Assembly (NCBI GenBank): GCA_022496205.1
Contig: WTXD01000117.1
Coordinates: forward strand, 1-42,270
Length of the DNA stretch: 42,270 bases
DNA from: Gloeopeniophorella convolvens
Taxonomy: Eukaryota > Basidiomycota > Agaricomycetes > Russulales
Direction of reading: 5' to 3'
The notes under the pieces were generated by a model. The model was not told the origin of the DNA, did no database searches, and worked only from the letters and a program-made list of their open reading frames with translations. Both the position numbers and the translations under genes were made by a program. This document shows positions 1 to 10,281 of the stretch, one piece after another. Within the stretch, counting starts at the first letter, position 1. Each line of letters begins with the position of its first letter.

Positions 1-622
1 ACCGATACGTGCTAGAAGGTGAACGGAGGGGAGCGTAACCTGGATTCGGTCGTCTTGAACCGTAGGTTTAAATACATAGTGCGAGTCCTACTCCGGGACC
101 GCGCCGGTGTCTAATCTCGTAGCGTTCCGTTATGCCGCGACGGCCTCTCGCTCGACAGTAAGGTTTAGCTAGGAAACGGCGTATTCGCGTATAACGTAGC
201 GGCCTTTGATCGGTCGCGCGATAACTGCGGACGCGCTAGTTTGGTGCGCGCGCGGCTGCGACAGCCGTTCTTCGTGCGGCGGCGGGACCGCGCGTTTAGC
301 GCGTTCGGCGGAGCGGCTCGCGTCCTGCGGTTTGATCGCAAACAGGCACCTGCGGATGCGCTAGCGACGCCTGCTAACACAGAGGTGGGAATGACTTATC
401 GTTTCTACGTTGCTGAGTGGTGCCGACTGCCCATCTGCGGCCTACGCCTGAGATCGACCGAAGGACGACGCGACCACCGACTTGTGCCCCCTTTGGGCCT
501 ATTTGTGGTCCGTGTCTCGTCAGTCGAGAGCTCCTAGACGTGCCTAGGACTTTGCACATCAGCCGTTTCGTAGATCGCGAAAACGTACCGTCGTACGCCG
601 TATACGCCGTGCTGGCGTATCA
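1..622 (-). repeat. 3' LTR of Gypsy-1 (first two bases outside window)
   Basis: Bases 1-622 repeat at 10284-10907 with very few differences. The right end is ...GCGTATCA, giving a TG...CA terminus with the right copy. A TATTTAAA-like TATA box is readable on the minus strand near 65-76. Confidence 0.93.
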
Positions 623-637
623 TCATCCTCTCCACTT
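623..637 (-). other. Candidate polypurine tract of Gypsy-1
   Basis: Directly next to the 3' LTR the minus strand reads AAGTGGAGAGGATGA, a purine-rich run in the place expected for the plus-strand primer of an LTR element. This supports the minus-strand orientation. Confidence 0.6.
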
Positions 638-780
638 GAAATCCCAACCATCCTTGGTTGGTCCGTGCGCTGTCGTAGTCTCGTGACTTCGCTTGCCTTC
701 GCGGATAAATACGCCGTCGTCATTGTGCCGATTCCTGCATCTTTCTGTTCCCTCTTTCGCCTTCGCTCTCGTCCTTCGCT

Positions 781-2480
781 ATGTCGCATCCTTCCGCTTC
801 TCGTTCTTCGTCCGTCGCTGTTGGCGACGCTTTAGTGCCGTCTTCGGTCCAGCCTGCTCGTGCGGGGTCGTCTCCTCCGCCGTCCGAGCGCGAGGAGTCT
901 CCTGCGCCCCGTCTGGCGACGAGGGCCCGATGGACTTGGACTGCTCGTCGCGCTCTGGGCCTGGGCCGGTCTTCGAGGGTCCGTTGGCTGAACCGGCGTA
1001 CCAGTCTCTGCGCGACCAGGCTTTCGAGATCATTGGTGCTCCTCCGGTGGAGCCGGTCACCACTGCCTCGATTCGGTCTTGGGCCGACTGGTTGAGCGAC
1101 CAACTGGTGCGCTTTTTGCTTTTTCTTTTTGCTTTTTGCTTACTGCTTGTCAGTTTGAAATGGAGGTGTACTGCCGCCGGCGTCACGTCACCGCGCCGCC
1201 GGACTTGCCTCTCAGCGCCGCACTGGACCGGGCGCGGGAGGTGGTCATCCCTTTTGCCGACATGTCTTGGTTTAAGGACCACCCGCACGTCCTGGCCGGC
1301 TGCGAGGAGCGGATCCGCGCTGTCGAGGCCGACCGCGTGCAGGCCGCGGCGGCTTTGGCTCGAGCCGAGGCCGAGCGGGCTGCTCGTGCTCGTCATGACG
1401 CCGAGGTCGCTCGTATCGAGGCCGAGCGCGAGTCGGCCTATCAAGCGGCTTTGACCAAGGCCGAAGACCAGCTGACGAAGCGTTATATAACGCGAGGTGA
1501 CTTCTTGGCGCTTGACCGTGAGCTGCGTGCGACGCGCAATGCGCCGATCGTTGTCGAGGGGCCGGCGCAGCGGTCTGCGCCTCCGTCCGACGACGAGAGT
1601 GTCGCCGAGGTCGATCCGCCGTCGCCGGCTAAGTTGGTTCCTCGCCCTGCGAAGCGGGCTCGTACGGAGCCGTCTTCGGTGCGCATTTTTTTGTTGACTC
1701 GTTTTTCTTTTTCTTTTCTGATCTTCTTGTTTCTTTCTAGGTTCCGCGGCCTAAGCCCAAAGGCAAGGCCAAAGCCGTTGCCGCGGCCTCGTCCTTCACT
1801 CGCTGGGAGGCGAACCAGCAGGCCTTACCGCCGCCTGGTTGGTCTGCCCCGGTGCCTCCGCGCGGCTGGAAGGCGGTATGTCGTTCTTCGGCTGCTCTTT
1901 CTTTTGGCTAATTTGTTTTGTTAGTGTACTCGCTGTGTGGCCGCCGGGCATGCGTGTGTGCCGGCGTATACGCCGCCAGGCACACGCAAGTCGGTTGAGG
2001 ACCGCGCTTGCAGGCAGTGCGCCGGCCGTAAGGCCTCCTGCTCGAACTCTAAGCCGGCCGGTGCTGCGGCTAAGAAGTCTGGTGAGTTATTGTTCTTCTT
2101 TCTTTTGTGCTTACTGAGTAAGTTTCTTGTTTTTAGGCCGCCCTGTTGCTCCTGTTGTGCCGGCCACCGCGTCGTCTCCGGCCCCTCTGCCTTCGACCGG
2201 CATTTCGCTCGACATGGTCCTTCCCCCCGATGCCGACTCGACCTCTTACGTGCGGGAGCACCTTTTGGTCGACGTTCTTCGCGCGCAGGTGGCTTTGGCC
2301 GATGCCCAGCGCCACGTTGTTCACGCGCATCGTGCTCTGGCCGAGCTTGATCGTTATCAAGCTGCTCATTCTGCCGAGACCGGCCCTTCGTCGGTCGCGC
2401 TCGGCAAGCGCAAGGCCGGTGGCGTTTCGGCGGGCGAGGAGTCGGACGGCGGTGACGCTGATGAGATCGAGGAGGATTGA
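781..2480 (+). CDS. Antisense accessory gene in Gypsy-1: spliced Cys6 (Zn2Cys6-like) coiled-coil protein
   Basis: Five exons join in frame: 781-1106, 1154-1678, 1741-1875, 1925-2081 and 2137-2480, with GT-AG introns of 47, 62, 49 and 55 nt. The ATG at 781 follows a pyrimidine-rich leader, typical of basidiomycete promoters. Exon 1 needs one missing base in a C-run near 900-911: the Ser-rich start is in one frame, the rest (GDEGPMDLD onward) in another. Exon 2 encodes a long Ala/Glu/Arg-rich coiled coil. Exon 4 carries CX2CX6C, 17 residues, then CX2CX6C, the cysteine order of fungal Zn2Cys6 clusters but with a longer linker. The last exon has LGKRKA, as gene C does, and an acidic end. It is convergent with pol and lies between pol and the 3' LTR. 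DNA binding is inferred from the cysteines only. An alternative start at 693 avoids the frameshift but gives a less plausible N-terminus. Confidence 0.72.
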
Positions 2481-3133
2481 GCCGGGCGTTCTTCTGTTGT
2501 CGGCCTTGTGGATTTTTATCTTGTCTTCTTTTTAGTTCGGTGTTGCGGTACTTGTAGGATCTAATGCATCGATTACTCTGTGCGGTTTTTAAGTGTGCGT
2601 GCTGCTTTTAAACGTTTCTGAAGTTTTATGACTTAGCTTTGCGTTGTCCGTGTTTCGTTGTTCGGCTCGGCTTATCACTTGCTAAGTTGGACTCCAACGC
2701 TCAGATCACTGGGTACGGCACGAAGTGAGAGGGTAGCTCGGCCGAAGCTCTGCTCGCCTATCAACGATGTTCGACTCTAGGTGCTTTCGCATCTAGTGTC
2801 TGCTATGTCGACCCGTGTCATCACTGCGATGGAGCCCGACTATCACTGCGGTGTGACGGCCGAACTTCTACGAAAAATTCTTGAACATGGTAAAGGCCCG
2901 AAGGCCAGTGTGTAAATTTGAGTTGTTATATACTGTACCGATTTGTCTATGCGTGACAGTTGAGTGTCGTGCTTCGGCGTTCGACCGCGGCGGGCCGAGG
3001 TTCGTTCTATTGCGGTCCTATTGACATGTGAGCGGGCGTATGAGCGTGGAATATACAAGTCGAAAATCTGCCGGTCGATGTACGCTCGGCTTTTGCGGCC
3101 TCTTCTCCTCCCCACTTGAGAACTTGACTGTCC
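2481..3133. other. Gypsy-1 non-coding stretch between pol and the antisense gene
   Basis: No convincing coding frame is seen on either strand. It holds the convergent 3' ends of the antisense gene and of pol, and probably both polyadenylation regions. Confidence 0.6.
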
Positions 3134-6100
3134 TCAGTCTTCGGTCAGATCTTCGATGTGGGCTTCCGAGACCGCTTCGTTGTACTGCCCGGCGTCCTCG
3201 GTGTTCGCTTCTGCTGCGTCCGGGTCTTCTTGGTTCGAGTTCTCCATTTCGCGCAGTCGTTCAGTGTTGATGTCGATGAACTTGTCGAGGTCCGGTAGTT
3301 CGATCGTTGATCGCGCGAAGTACGGTATAACGCGAAACGCCGCGATGGGCGCGTGTGCTACTGTGCCGTCAAGTTCGCAACAGATGTACGCACCGCCTTT
3401 GTTTCTTGATATGACGATGTACGGCCCATTGTATCGTGGACACATTTTGCGGTTGAGCGACTTCTCGATTGCAGTATTGCGAATGAGGACGAGCGATCCT
3501 CGGCTGAAGTCGTAGTCATGGATGATGGCCGAGTGTTCGGCCTCGAACTTCTGTGCCGCCTTGTTTCGGGCTGCGTGGACTTTGTCGCGGATCTGGGCTA
3601 GCTGTTCTGGCCGCTTCTGTAGTGCGATGGCGCGGCGTGCGATGAGGTCGGTTGACGAGAGTAAGGATTTCGGCGGTGGTAGGAGGTAGTTTGCCTCTAG
3701 AACGTCTAGCGGGATGACCGGGTGTACGCCAGTTGCTGCGAAGTAGGGCGAGCAGCCCATACGTTTTCGGATCGTGATGCGTTCCGACCAGAAGGCCGAG
3801 TGTGCGACTTGCGACCATCGGCCTTGGTTGCCGTCAGCCGCTTTGAAGAGTGCTTGCCGCACGTCGAAGTGCGAGCGTTCGACGAGGCCGTTCGCGCGCG
3901 AGTTGTAGCCGCTGATTCTAATGTGCTTGACGTGGTACTTCTTCTCTAGGTGCGTTAGTGCGGCGAGGAACGGTTTACCGTTGTCCGAGACTATTTCGCT
4001 GAGTGTGCCCCATCGGCACAAGATGTCTTGAAAGATCCAGTCGCCGAGTGCTTGGCCGGTCTCTTTTCGCAGCATGCGGAACTCTGGGTAGTGCGTCAGT
4101 GAGCACCGACCTTGGACGATGTACGCAAAGCCGCCTGATTTGGGCATATGCATGGTGTCCATGTACATCTTCGCGAAGAGCGGCGCCGGTGTTGCGACCG
4201 TGGGTGGTATGGCGATGTTGCGCGTCTGTCGAGTCTGGCATATGTGGCACGTCTTTACGAACCACGCTACGTCTTGTCCGAGGTACGGCCACCAGTATCG
4301 TTCTGCGACCAGTGCGTGTGTCGCGTAGTAGCCTCTGTGGCCGGTGTCATCGTGTGCCGCCCGTAGGACGTCGAGTCGGCGGTTTGGGTACAGCACTCTC
4401 TTGTGCGCGCCTTGGGGGTCGCGTCGCCATAACGTGTAGTCGTCTAGGAAGAAGTGAGCGGCGTAACGAATGAGCGCCTCGTACTCTTTATTCTCTAGGC
4501 CGTCCGGTCTTTCGAGGAACGTGAGCCAGTCGTGGACTCGTTCTAGGCGTAGGTCTGCCTCTTGTGCTCCTTCTGGTCGAGGGACGTCGGCGTAAGTGAG
4601 TTCTGCTGCGTCACCTGCTGGTACGTCGTCAGTCATCTCGTTCGCGTTGTTCGCGACAGTGTTGGCTGCGAGCGTAAAGAGCTCGTTGCTCGAGCGTGGG
4701 GCTGCGTTCGTCGGGTTTACCATATGCACGAAGCCGTACAAGTTGTCGATCCAGTCATCGAATTCTTCTGGATCTGCGTCGTCGTTCGTGTCGTCTGGCT
4801 GAGGCGGTCGCCGTGATAGGCCGTCTGGGCCGTGCTGTATGCCGGGGACATGCCGAAGTTCGAAATGGAATACTAGGATGGAGACGATCCATCGGTTCAT
4901 GCTGGCCGACGGTGCTATGTCGGGGTTATTCAGCATGCCGCGTATGTACCGTGCGTCGACTTCTACGACGAGGTTTCGTACACCTATGACGAACATCTTG
5001 TAAGCTCTGAGCGCTCGAAATAGACCGTACAACTCCAGCTTCGGCTGGGAGAACCGCCGCTCTCGTTCATTGAGCGGTATTGAGCCGAACCGTGCGAAGT
5101 ACCGCTTGCGTGGGTTCTCTTCGTCTTCTTGACACAAATAAAAACCCACTGCGTGAAGGGAAGTATCTACAGCGAGTATGACGGGGGCCGACGAGTCGTA
5201 GTTGATCGGCCGTAGTGCCGGCGAGGAAAGCACGGCCTGTTTGAGGTCCTCTTGCGCGGCGATCTGTTCTGGCCCGAAATCGAATGGCGCGTCTTTGCGC
5301 GTTAGTTTAAGTAAAGGATTAGCGCGCTTCGCGAAGTTCGAAATGAATATACGACAAATGCCGACCGTGCCTAAGAAGGCGCGGACGTCCGAGAGGTCTT
5401 TGCAGGGTCCCCAGTTGACTATCTTGTCGACCTTCGCTGGGTCCGGTAATCGTCCGTGCGGTGTGCATCGATGGCCGACCACTACGATTTCTTCGGCGCA
5501 AAGGAGGGACTTGTATCCGCTGAACGTGCCGCCGCTGTACTTGATGCGTTGTACGACTCGGTTTAGGTTTTGGAAGTGCTCCCAAACGAACCGGCGTATG
5601 CCTGGGTTCTCTGGAATGCGTTCTTCTGTGCCGTCGGCCTGCGGGTAGCTGCTCTTGGGTCCTCGGATCGGTACATCGTCGATGTATGGTATTGTTACAT
5701 GGGGTATCTCGGGCTGTAAAATAAATGTTACGTCGTCGTGAAAGATGGGGACTGAGTTCGTCCATCCCATCGGAAGGGTGACGAGCCGAAGTGCGCCGTA
5801 TGGCGTCTGAAAGGTGGTTAGATCGCGCGAGGTCGGCGCTAGGCCGCGTTCGTCGTAGCCGACGTAGAGGTCGAGCATACCTCCGCAGGCTCGTCCCGCG
5901 AAGTGTTCGCCGAGGGCGTCTGGGAACGGCGTTACGCCGGCGTGCTTGATGGTGACCCGGTTTAGCGGCTCTAGGGAGTGTACGATGCGCAGGGACGTGC
6001 CGTCCTTTTGACGACGCAGAACCACCCGACGGGCGACGGTGACGAGCGAGGCGTCGTAGGACGCTTCGTCGAGCCGACGTAGAGGTGAGCATACCTCCGA

Positions 6101-6214
6101 GGTGTCCGGCGAAGTTTCGGAGGCGTCTGGAACGCTTAGCCGGCTGCGATGGTGACCGGTAGGGTCTGGGAGTGACATGCGAGGGCGGCCGCCTTTTTGA
6201 CGACGCAGAACCAC
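3134..6214 (-). pseudogene. pol: Gypsy-1 pol: RT (C-terminal part), RNase H, integrase
   Basis: One open frame of about 1026 codons holds, in order, the RT palm with YIDD (5675-5686), RNase H and integrase. RNase H shows the acidic residues in LAVDTS, KLELYG and VEVDA. Integrase has a His-His-Cys-Cys finger (HDDTGH ... CHICQ) and the D,D,E triad in YMDTMH, SDNGKPF and GLVERS. After integrase the protein ends in an acidic tail and has no chromodomain. Reverse transcription and integration would take place in virus-like particles and the nucleus. The first ~75 codons are not authentic RT: they read a degenerate duplicate of RT sequence (see 5853-6214). The true N-terminal half of RT is in another frame at 6215-6953, so the polyprotein is interrupted as read. 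Confidence 0.9.
5853..6214 (-). repeat. Degenerate tandem duplication inside Gypsy-1 RT
   Basis: The stretch 5853-6025, encoding the LDLYVGYDERG region up to the conserved VVxKKDG block, is followed at about 6065-6214 by a second copy with many small deletions. Both copies contain the block TTTTGACGACGCAGAACCA. The second copy is out of frame and interrupts RT. Confidence 0.75.
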
Positions 6215-6959
6215 GGCGACCGGTACGACGAGTTGACGGTTCGTAGACTCCTGCTGCGATTTTTACTTTTATGAGTCGACATACCTCGTCGTAGATGCCG
6301 GGCGGTATTGGCCTGTTACGTTCGGTCCACGGCCGGTGCTCGACCGTCGGTATCTCGACCGGTGGGAAGAAGTCCTCTCTGAAATGACCGCGTTCCGTAT
6401 CGTCCCATGCGAACGCCCCATTCTGTAGGCACATGAAGTCATGTACAAGTTTGCGCTCTTCCGGCAGCAAAAAGTCGCCGGCTTGGTCTTTGTCGAATCG
6501 GTCTTTGCGCTCTTGGGTATAGCGACCGGTCGGTTTGAAGTCGGGGGGTATCGGATTAAGGGTCGGCATATCGGCTAAAGGGTCGCCTTTAATGTCGCGC
6601 ACGATCCTGAACTTACTAGGTAGTTCGGCCGCGACTGGCCGAACTTTCTTTGCTACAGGTTTGTACTTCTTCTTGGTGGCCGCGAATACGTCGACGGCCG
6701 TTTGAAGATATGCCGTGGCGTCTGCCTTGGCGCGGGTATCTGTATCTGCAGTAGCGAACGTACGATTAGCGAAGAACGAGGCGAAAGGGTCTGAGTCCGC
6801 ATCACAAAGAGATATATACGCGTTCCGGACCGCGTCCTGTGCCGGATTAATACCGAGATTTACAGTGGAAAGAAGACTTAGCGGTTCTGCGGCTTTTGGG
6901 TCGTAGTCAAAGACTAGAGCTATCTCTCCTTGATCTTCGATCAATTCCTCGAGATTTAA
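6215..6959 (-). pseudogene. pol: Gypsy-1 pol: linker and N-terminal RT part
   Basis: This frame encodes the segment before RT, including the conserved block around VEHRPWTERNRPIPPG and a run up to AAGVYEPS, where Gypsy RTs continue with a SYRSPWFCVVKK-like block. That block is present but one base out of frame near 6218-6230. The frame is open upstream past 6944 (reading LNLEELIEDQG) and abuts the protease stop. A -1 shift at the T-run 6957-6961 would join protease to this part. The downstream reading of the same frame (to 5319) is an out-of-frame artefact. Confidence 0.8.
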
Positions 6960-7717
6960 AAACCTGGGCCGCCGTGGTGATGATGGTGGTGGTGATGCGG
7001 CGGTAGGTATTTCGGCATTACGTTGCCGGATTGGAAGTGTCGTTCCTCGTTCGGCTTGGGCCTCCCAGCGAAGCGGTACGATCCTCGCTGTATCGTCGGT
7101 ATTGTCGCTTTTCGACCGGTGTTCGGGTCGCGGATCGTGATGTTCTGATCCTCGTTTGCGAAGTTCTTGACTAGTGACTCAGTCAAGACGTCGAACGGCC
7201 GGCCTAGTAGTATGTCGTAGGCCGGTGATCGCATGATGTGCACCTGCAACATTAGTGTAATGTCCCCGATGAGGAAAGGAACGTTCCGTGCTAGTCCTAA
7301 GGCGTAGTCGATCTCGCCGTTGGCCGACTTCATCGGTAGCTTGACCGTTGGGTCGTATACGAGGGCTAGTGCGGTGCACACCTCTTCGGACATCGCAATG
7401 ACCTGGCATCCTGGGTCAACGATTGCTTCTACATGCAGTTTGCCGTCGACTAGCGGTAGAATCGACCGCAAAGATGAAACTTCGTCGGCGACGATGATGG
7501 GGTGCTCGGCCGAGCAGCCCTCGTGGCCGTGCATGAGTGCTTCGTACGGGTCTTGCACTATTATCGGTGGATTAGCGTTCGACACGGCCGCGGCGTACGC
7601 AGCTGGTAGGTGCTCGGTGTTCGATCGGCTTTGTGGGCTCAATGCGTCGCCCTCGTCGAAGATCTCTTCGAGCATCGCGCCCGTGCCGGCGTTTGGTGCC
7701 GACTGTTCTCGGGCCAC
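6956..7717 (-). CDS. Gypsy-1 aspartic protease
   Basis: A retropepsin-like fold is indicated by VEAIVDPGCQ, where the usual DSG/DTG is DPG, and by the C-terminal AYDILLGRPF flap-distal motif. The protease would cut the Gag-Pol polyprotein. The C-terminus has a natural run of eight histidines followed by GGPGF. The frame overlaps gag by 79 nt (7639-7717) and is in the -1 frame relative to gag. The printed start at 7717 is not an ATG, so expression by frameshift from gag is more likely than independent initiation. Confidence 0.82.
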   Translation of the reverse strand: MAREQSAPNAGTGAMLEEIFDEGDALSPQSRSNTEHLPAAYAAAVSNANPPIIVQDPYEALMHGHEGCSAEHPIIVADEVSSLRSILPLVDGKLHVEAIVDPGCQVIAMSEEVCTALALVYDPTVKLPMKSANGEIDYALGLARNVPFLIGDITLMLQVHIMRSPAYDILLGRPFDVLTESLVKNFANEDQNITIRDPNTGRKATIPTIQRGSYRFAGRPKPNEERHFQSGNVMPKYLPPHHHHHHHHGGPGF

Positions 7718-10014
7718 GCGCCTGCGATGGTGGCGTCAGCAACCTGTGCCCGAACTTCGGGCGAGAGAGAAAGCAGCTCGCGCTGCGTGAGCGTGATGGG
7801 CGCGTTCATCGCCCGGTTGTATACGTCTGTCGCAATTTGCTCGTCGTATATCTTCGCGGTGTTCGAGTAGTTGCCGCCTTCTGGCCGGCGCTGCGCGTTC
7901 TGTCGGGTTGGCTCGGCGTTATATCGTGCCTGCGGGAGAGTAGCGTTAGTCGCGTCTCGTGCGGCGGCGTAAGGGTGACTTGGGCCTGAGCCCGCTGCTT
8001 GCGGCTGCGCCGCTAGTTCTTGCGGTGGTGGCGGTGCGGCGGTCTTGCCTGCGGCGGGCGGTCGCGTGTTGATTACGACTTCAGGTCGAGCTTGAGTGCG
8101 GAGGGCCAGTGCTTCCCTCTCTCGAGTGCCGATCCGGTCAGACTCGGTTGACCACCCCGCGCTTTCGGTAACCCTCCGACTCGCCTGCATGGCTACTAAA
8201 GCCAAGGGGTTACTAGACGACGCCGGCGCCGACGTCGCCGATTCGCCGCCTCGTACTTCGAGAAGCATTGCTGAGGCTGCCAGCTGGCCCGGGTTGCGGC
8301 GGTGATAGGCGTCGACCGAGTCTCGGATGCACTTGCTCTCGAGGTCACGGGGTACTGCAGCGCCTGAGGGGAGTACGATGCGGCCGTCGCTGTTGCGCTT
8401 GCATTTGCCGGTTCGACCGTACTCTGCCGCGACCTCGCAGTCTCGAATGAAGTGTCCTTCGCCGTTGCAGAATCTGCATCCTCCGTCCTGCGCGTTGCCG
8501 TATCTTGGTACGGCCGTCTTTGTTTTTGAGCCGCTTGGTTGCGTTGTCATTGCCTGAACTTTCTCGGTCAACGTGACCACTAGTGCGGCGAGGTCTTCGA
8601 TCCTTAGTGCCGCTGGTGCTGCCGGTGTAGGAGGTGGTGGCTGTGCTGCCTGGTGCGCGTAGGTCATCGGCGCCGCGTATAAGTTTGACGACGATGCAGG
8701 GGCCGCGGCGTACTGCGGTGCGGTGAGCGTTGGTGCTGTCGGCGGAGGTGGAACGACGAAGGTCGGTGGTGCAGCTAGCCCGGTGTTTGAACCGAGCAAG
8801 ATGAAGTTTGCTGCTGCGTGAATATCCGCCAGCTTGTACGGGTCGTCCGGCATGTGATCTGGGTTTTTGAGCTGTAAGCGCTGCTCAATACGCACTGCTA
8901 ATGCCGGCTGAAAGCCGCGCATGAACGTCCTGGACTGCTCTAAGTCCGAGAGCCTCTTCTTCTTAATGAGGTATTTTGATATCAGCACGAACTGCCGATG
9001 GTATTGGCCTAGATCGGCCGACGTCAGTAAGCCGTTTCTCTGGTACTCACTGACCAGTCGCTCTAAGTCGCCGAGCGAGTACAGCCGGTCGTCCGTTGAG
9101 CCGGGGTATAGCGTGTAGACCTCCTTCTTGAAGTCTTCGTATGTCGATTGTGCCGTGTCGTACGCGTCGCACGTCTTCCACAATTCGCCTGTATCGATGT
9201 CCAGGTATCGTACTGCGGCCTTACGCTTGTCGGTCTCGTCGGTGACCGAATACTTGCCGAAGAGGAACTCTAAGTCCTCGAAGTACCGGGATAGTTCGCG
9301 TGGTCTTGCGCTGTTGAATTCTGGTGCGGCTCGGTCACCGCGTGCTGGGAGGTCTGCTGCAGGCATTCTGCGCGGTACGTTCTGGGGTGCTGGGGGTTGT
9401 GTCCCGGCCTGTTGGGTAAGCTTAGTGTTAGGTGCGGGTGTAGCAGCCGAAGCGGTGGCGGTCGCTGTGGCGGTCTGTTGCGCGGGTGCTACGGGATTGT
9501 GTGATTGCGGTTTGGCTGTAGCGGGAATTAGTGTCGGCTGCGCGACGCTAAGTGCGGGTAACTGCGGTGGTGTAGCGACGTATGCGCCTGGAACGGTGTG
9601 CGATCTGGCGGGAGTAGTGAATTCGGCGGGGATCGGGGGTAGGGACTTAGCGTGCGGTAAGCCTTCCGATTCTTCCGAATCGCTTCGATCTTCTTCGGCC
9701 GGCAGGGGCGGATTCGCGGTGGACGGGCCGGCTACTGCGGAAGTCGACGTTCCTCTCTTGCGCGTCCAATCACCTGGGCCGGTTAGTGCAATACCTTTTT
9801 CTTTAATTTGCGCGCGTGTGCGGGCTCTCGGTTCCGTGTCTTCTAGATCCGACAGGATGGCTGCGACTTCTTCGTCTGAACCGGCGGGTGTCAGTGTGAC
9901 GGGTGTCTGGGAACGGAAGGAAAGGTTAATATCGAATTCGGCAAACGCTAGTTCCTTGAATAGCGAGTCGGTGTTGCGCGGCTCAGAGTCTGGCGACGCT
10001 TCTGAGTCGGAAAT
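7639..10014 (-). pseudogene. gag: Gypsy-1 gag, start codon mutated to ATT
   Basis: The frame is open from just after TAA (10021-10023) to 7639. The first in-frame ATG is at 9366, but about 215 codons upstream read as plausible Gag: Ser/Asp/Glu-rich, then Pro/Ala/Thr-rich. The context ACCAAA-ATT-TCC at 10012-10020 looks like a good initiation site with ATG changed to ATT, followed by SDSEASPDSE. The central part (about 7900-9300) is the helical capsid-like region. A CCHC zinc knuckle, CRFCNGEGHFIRDC, lies at about 8430-8475 and would bind RNA. Gag forms the particle shell. It overlaps protease in the -1 frame. Initiation at the near-cognate ATT or at 9366 remains possible, so it may still be expressed. 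Confidence 0.85.
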
Positions 10015-10281
10015 TTTGGTTTAACTGGGTGGGCAAATGAGCTTCTGACTCCCCCTCGCGGTGGGCTCCAAAATGATACCCTAAGCCCAGTATAAGGGCT
10101 AAATCTAGCAAAGGGGCTTCGTTAGTATCGCAAGTGCGCGGGGAGACGTGCCTAATGCCCGAGTTACGCCGACTGGGGTCGCCGAGGTACGCAAGACTGA
10201 GAGCCGAATGAAAAAGGACTAAGCCGCGTCGCACAATGACACGGCACTGCAACGACGCTCGAACTACGACCGGCCAACGTC
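10015..10281 (-). other. Gypsy-1 leader with candidate primer-binding site
   Basis: Untranslated leader between the 5' LTR and gag. On the minus strand, five bases after the LTR end, the sequence starts TGGCCGGTCGTAG. TGG is the expected start of a PBS complementary to a tRNA CCA end. I could not match it to a specific tRNA. Confidence 0.45.

Noticed and set aside
165..789. Open frames on both strands inside the left LTR, repeated at 10450-10950
   Set aside because: They are LTR sequence with no start context, no domain and overlap each other on both strands.
5319..6214. Arg/Pro-rich continuation of the 6944 frame
   Set aside because: This is the out-of-frame reading of the RT coding sequence; only the part up to about 6215 has family motifs.
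6960..6995. Run of eight His codons as a sign of vector or tag
   Set aside because: It lies in frame at the end of a retrotransposon protease, with no vector sequence nearby; natural low complexity is enough.
9128..10024. Long plus-strand frame of about 298 codons
   Set aside because: It is antisense to gag, which has a CCHC knuckle and consistent composition; the plus frame is a GC-rich shadow.
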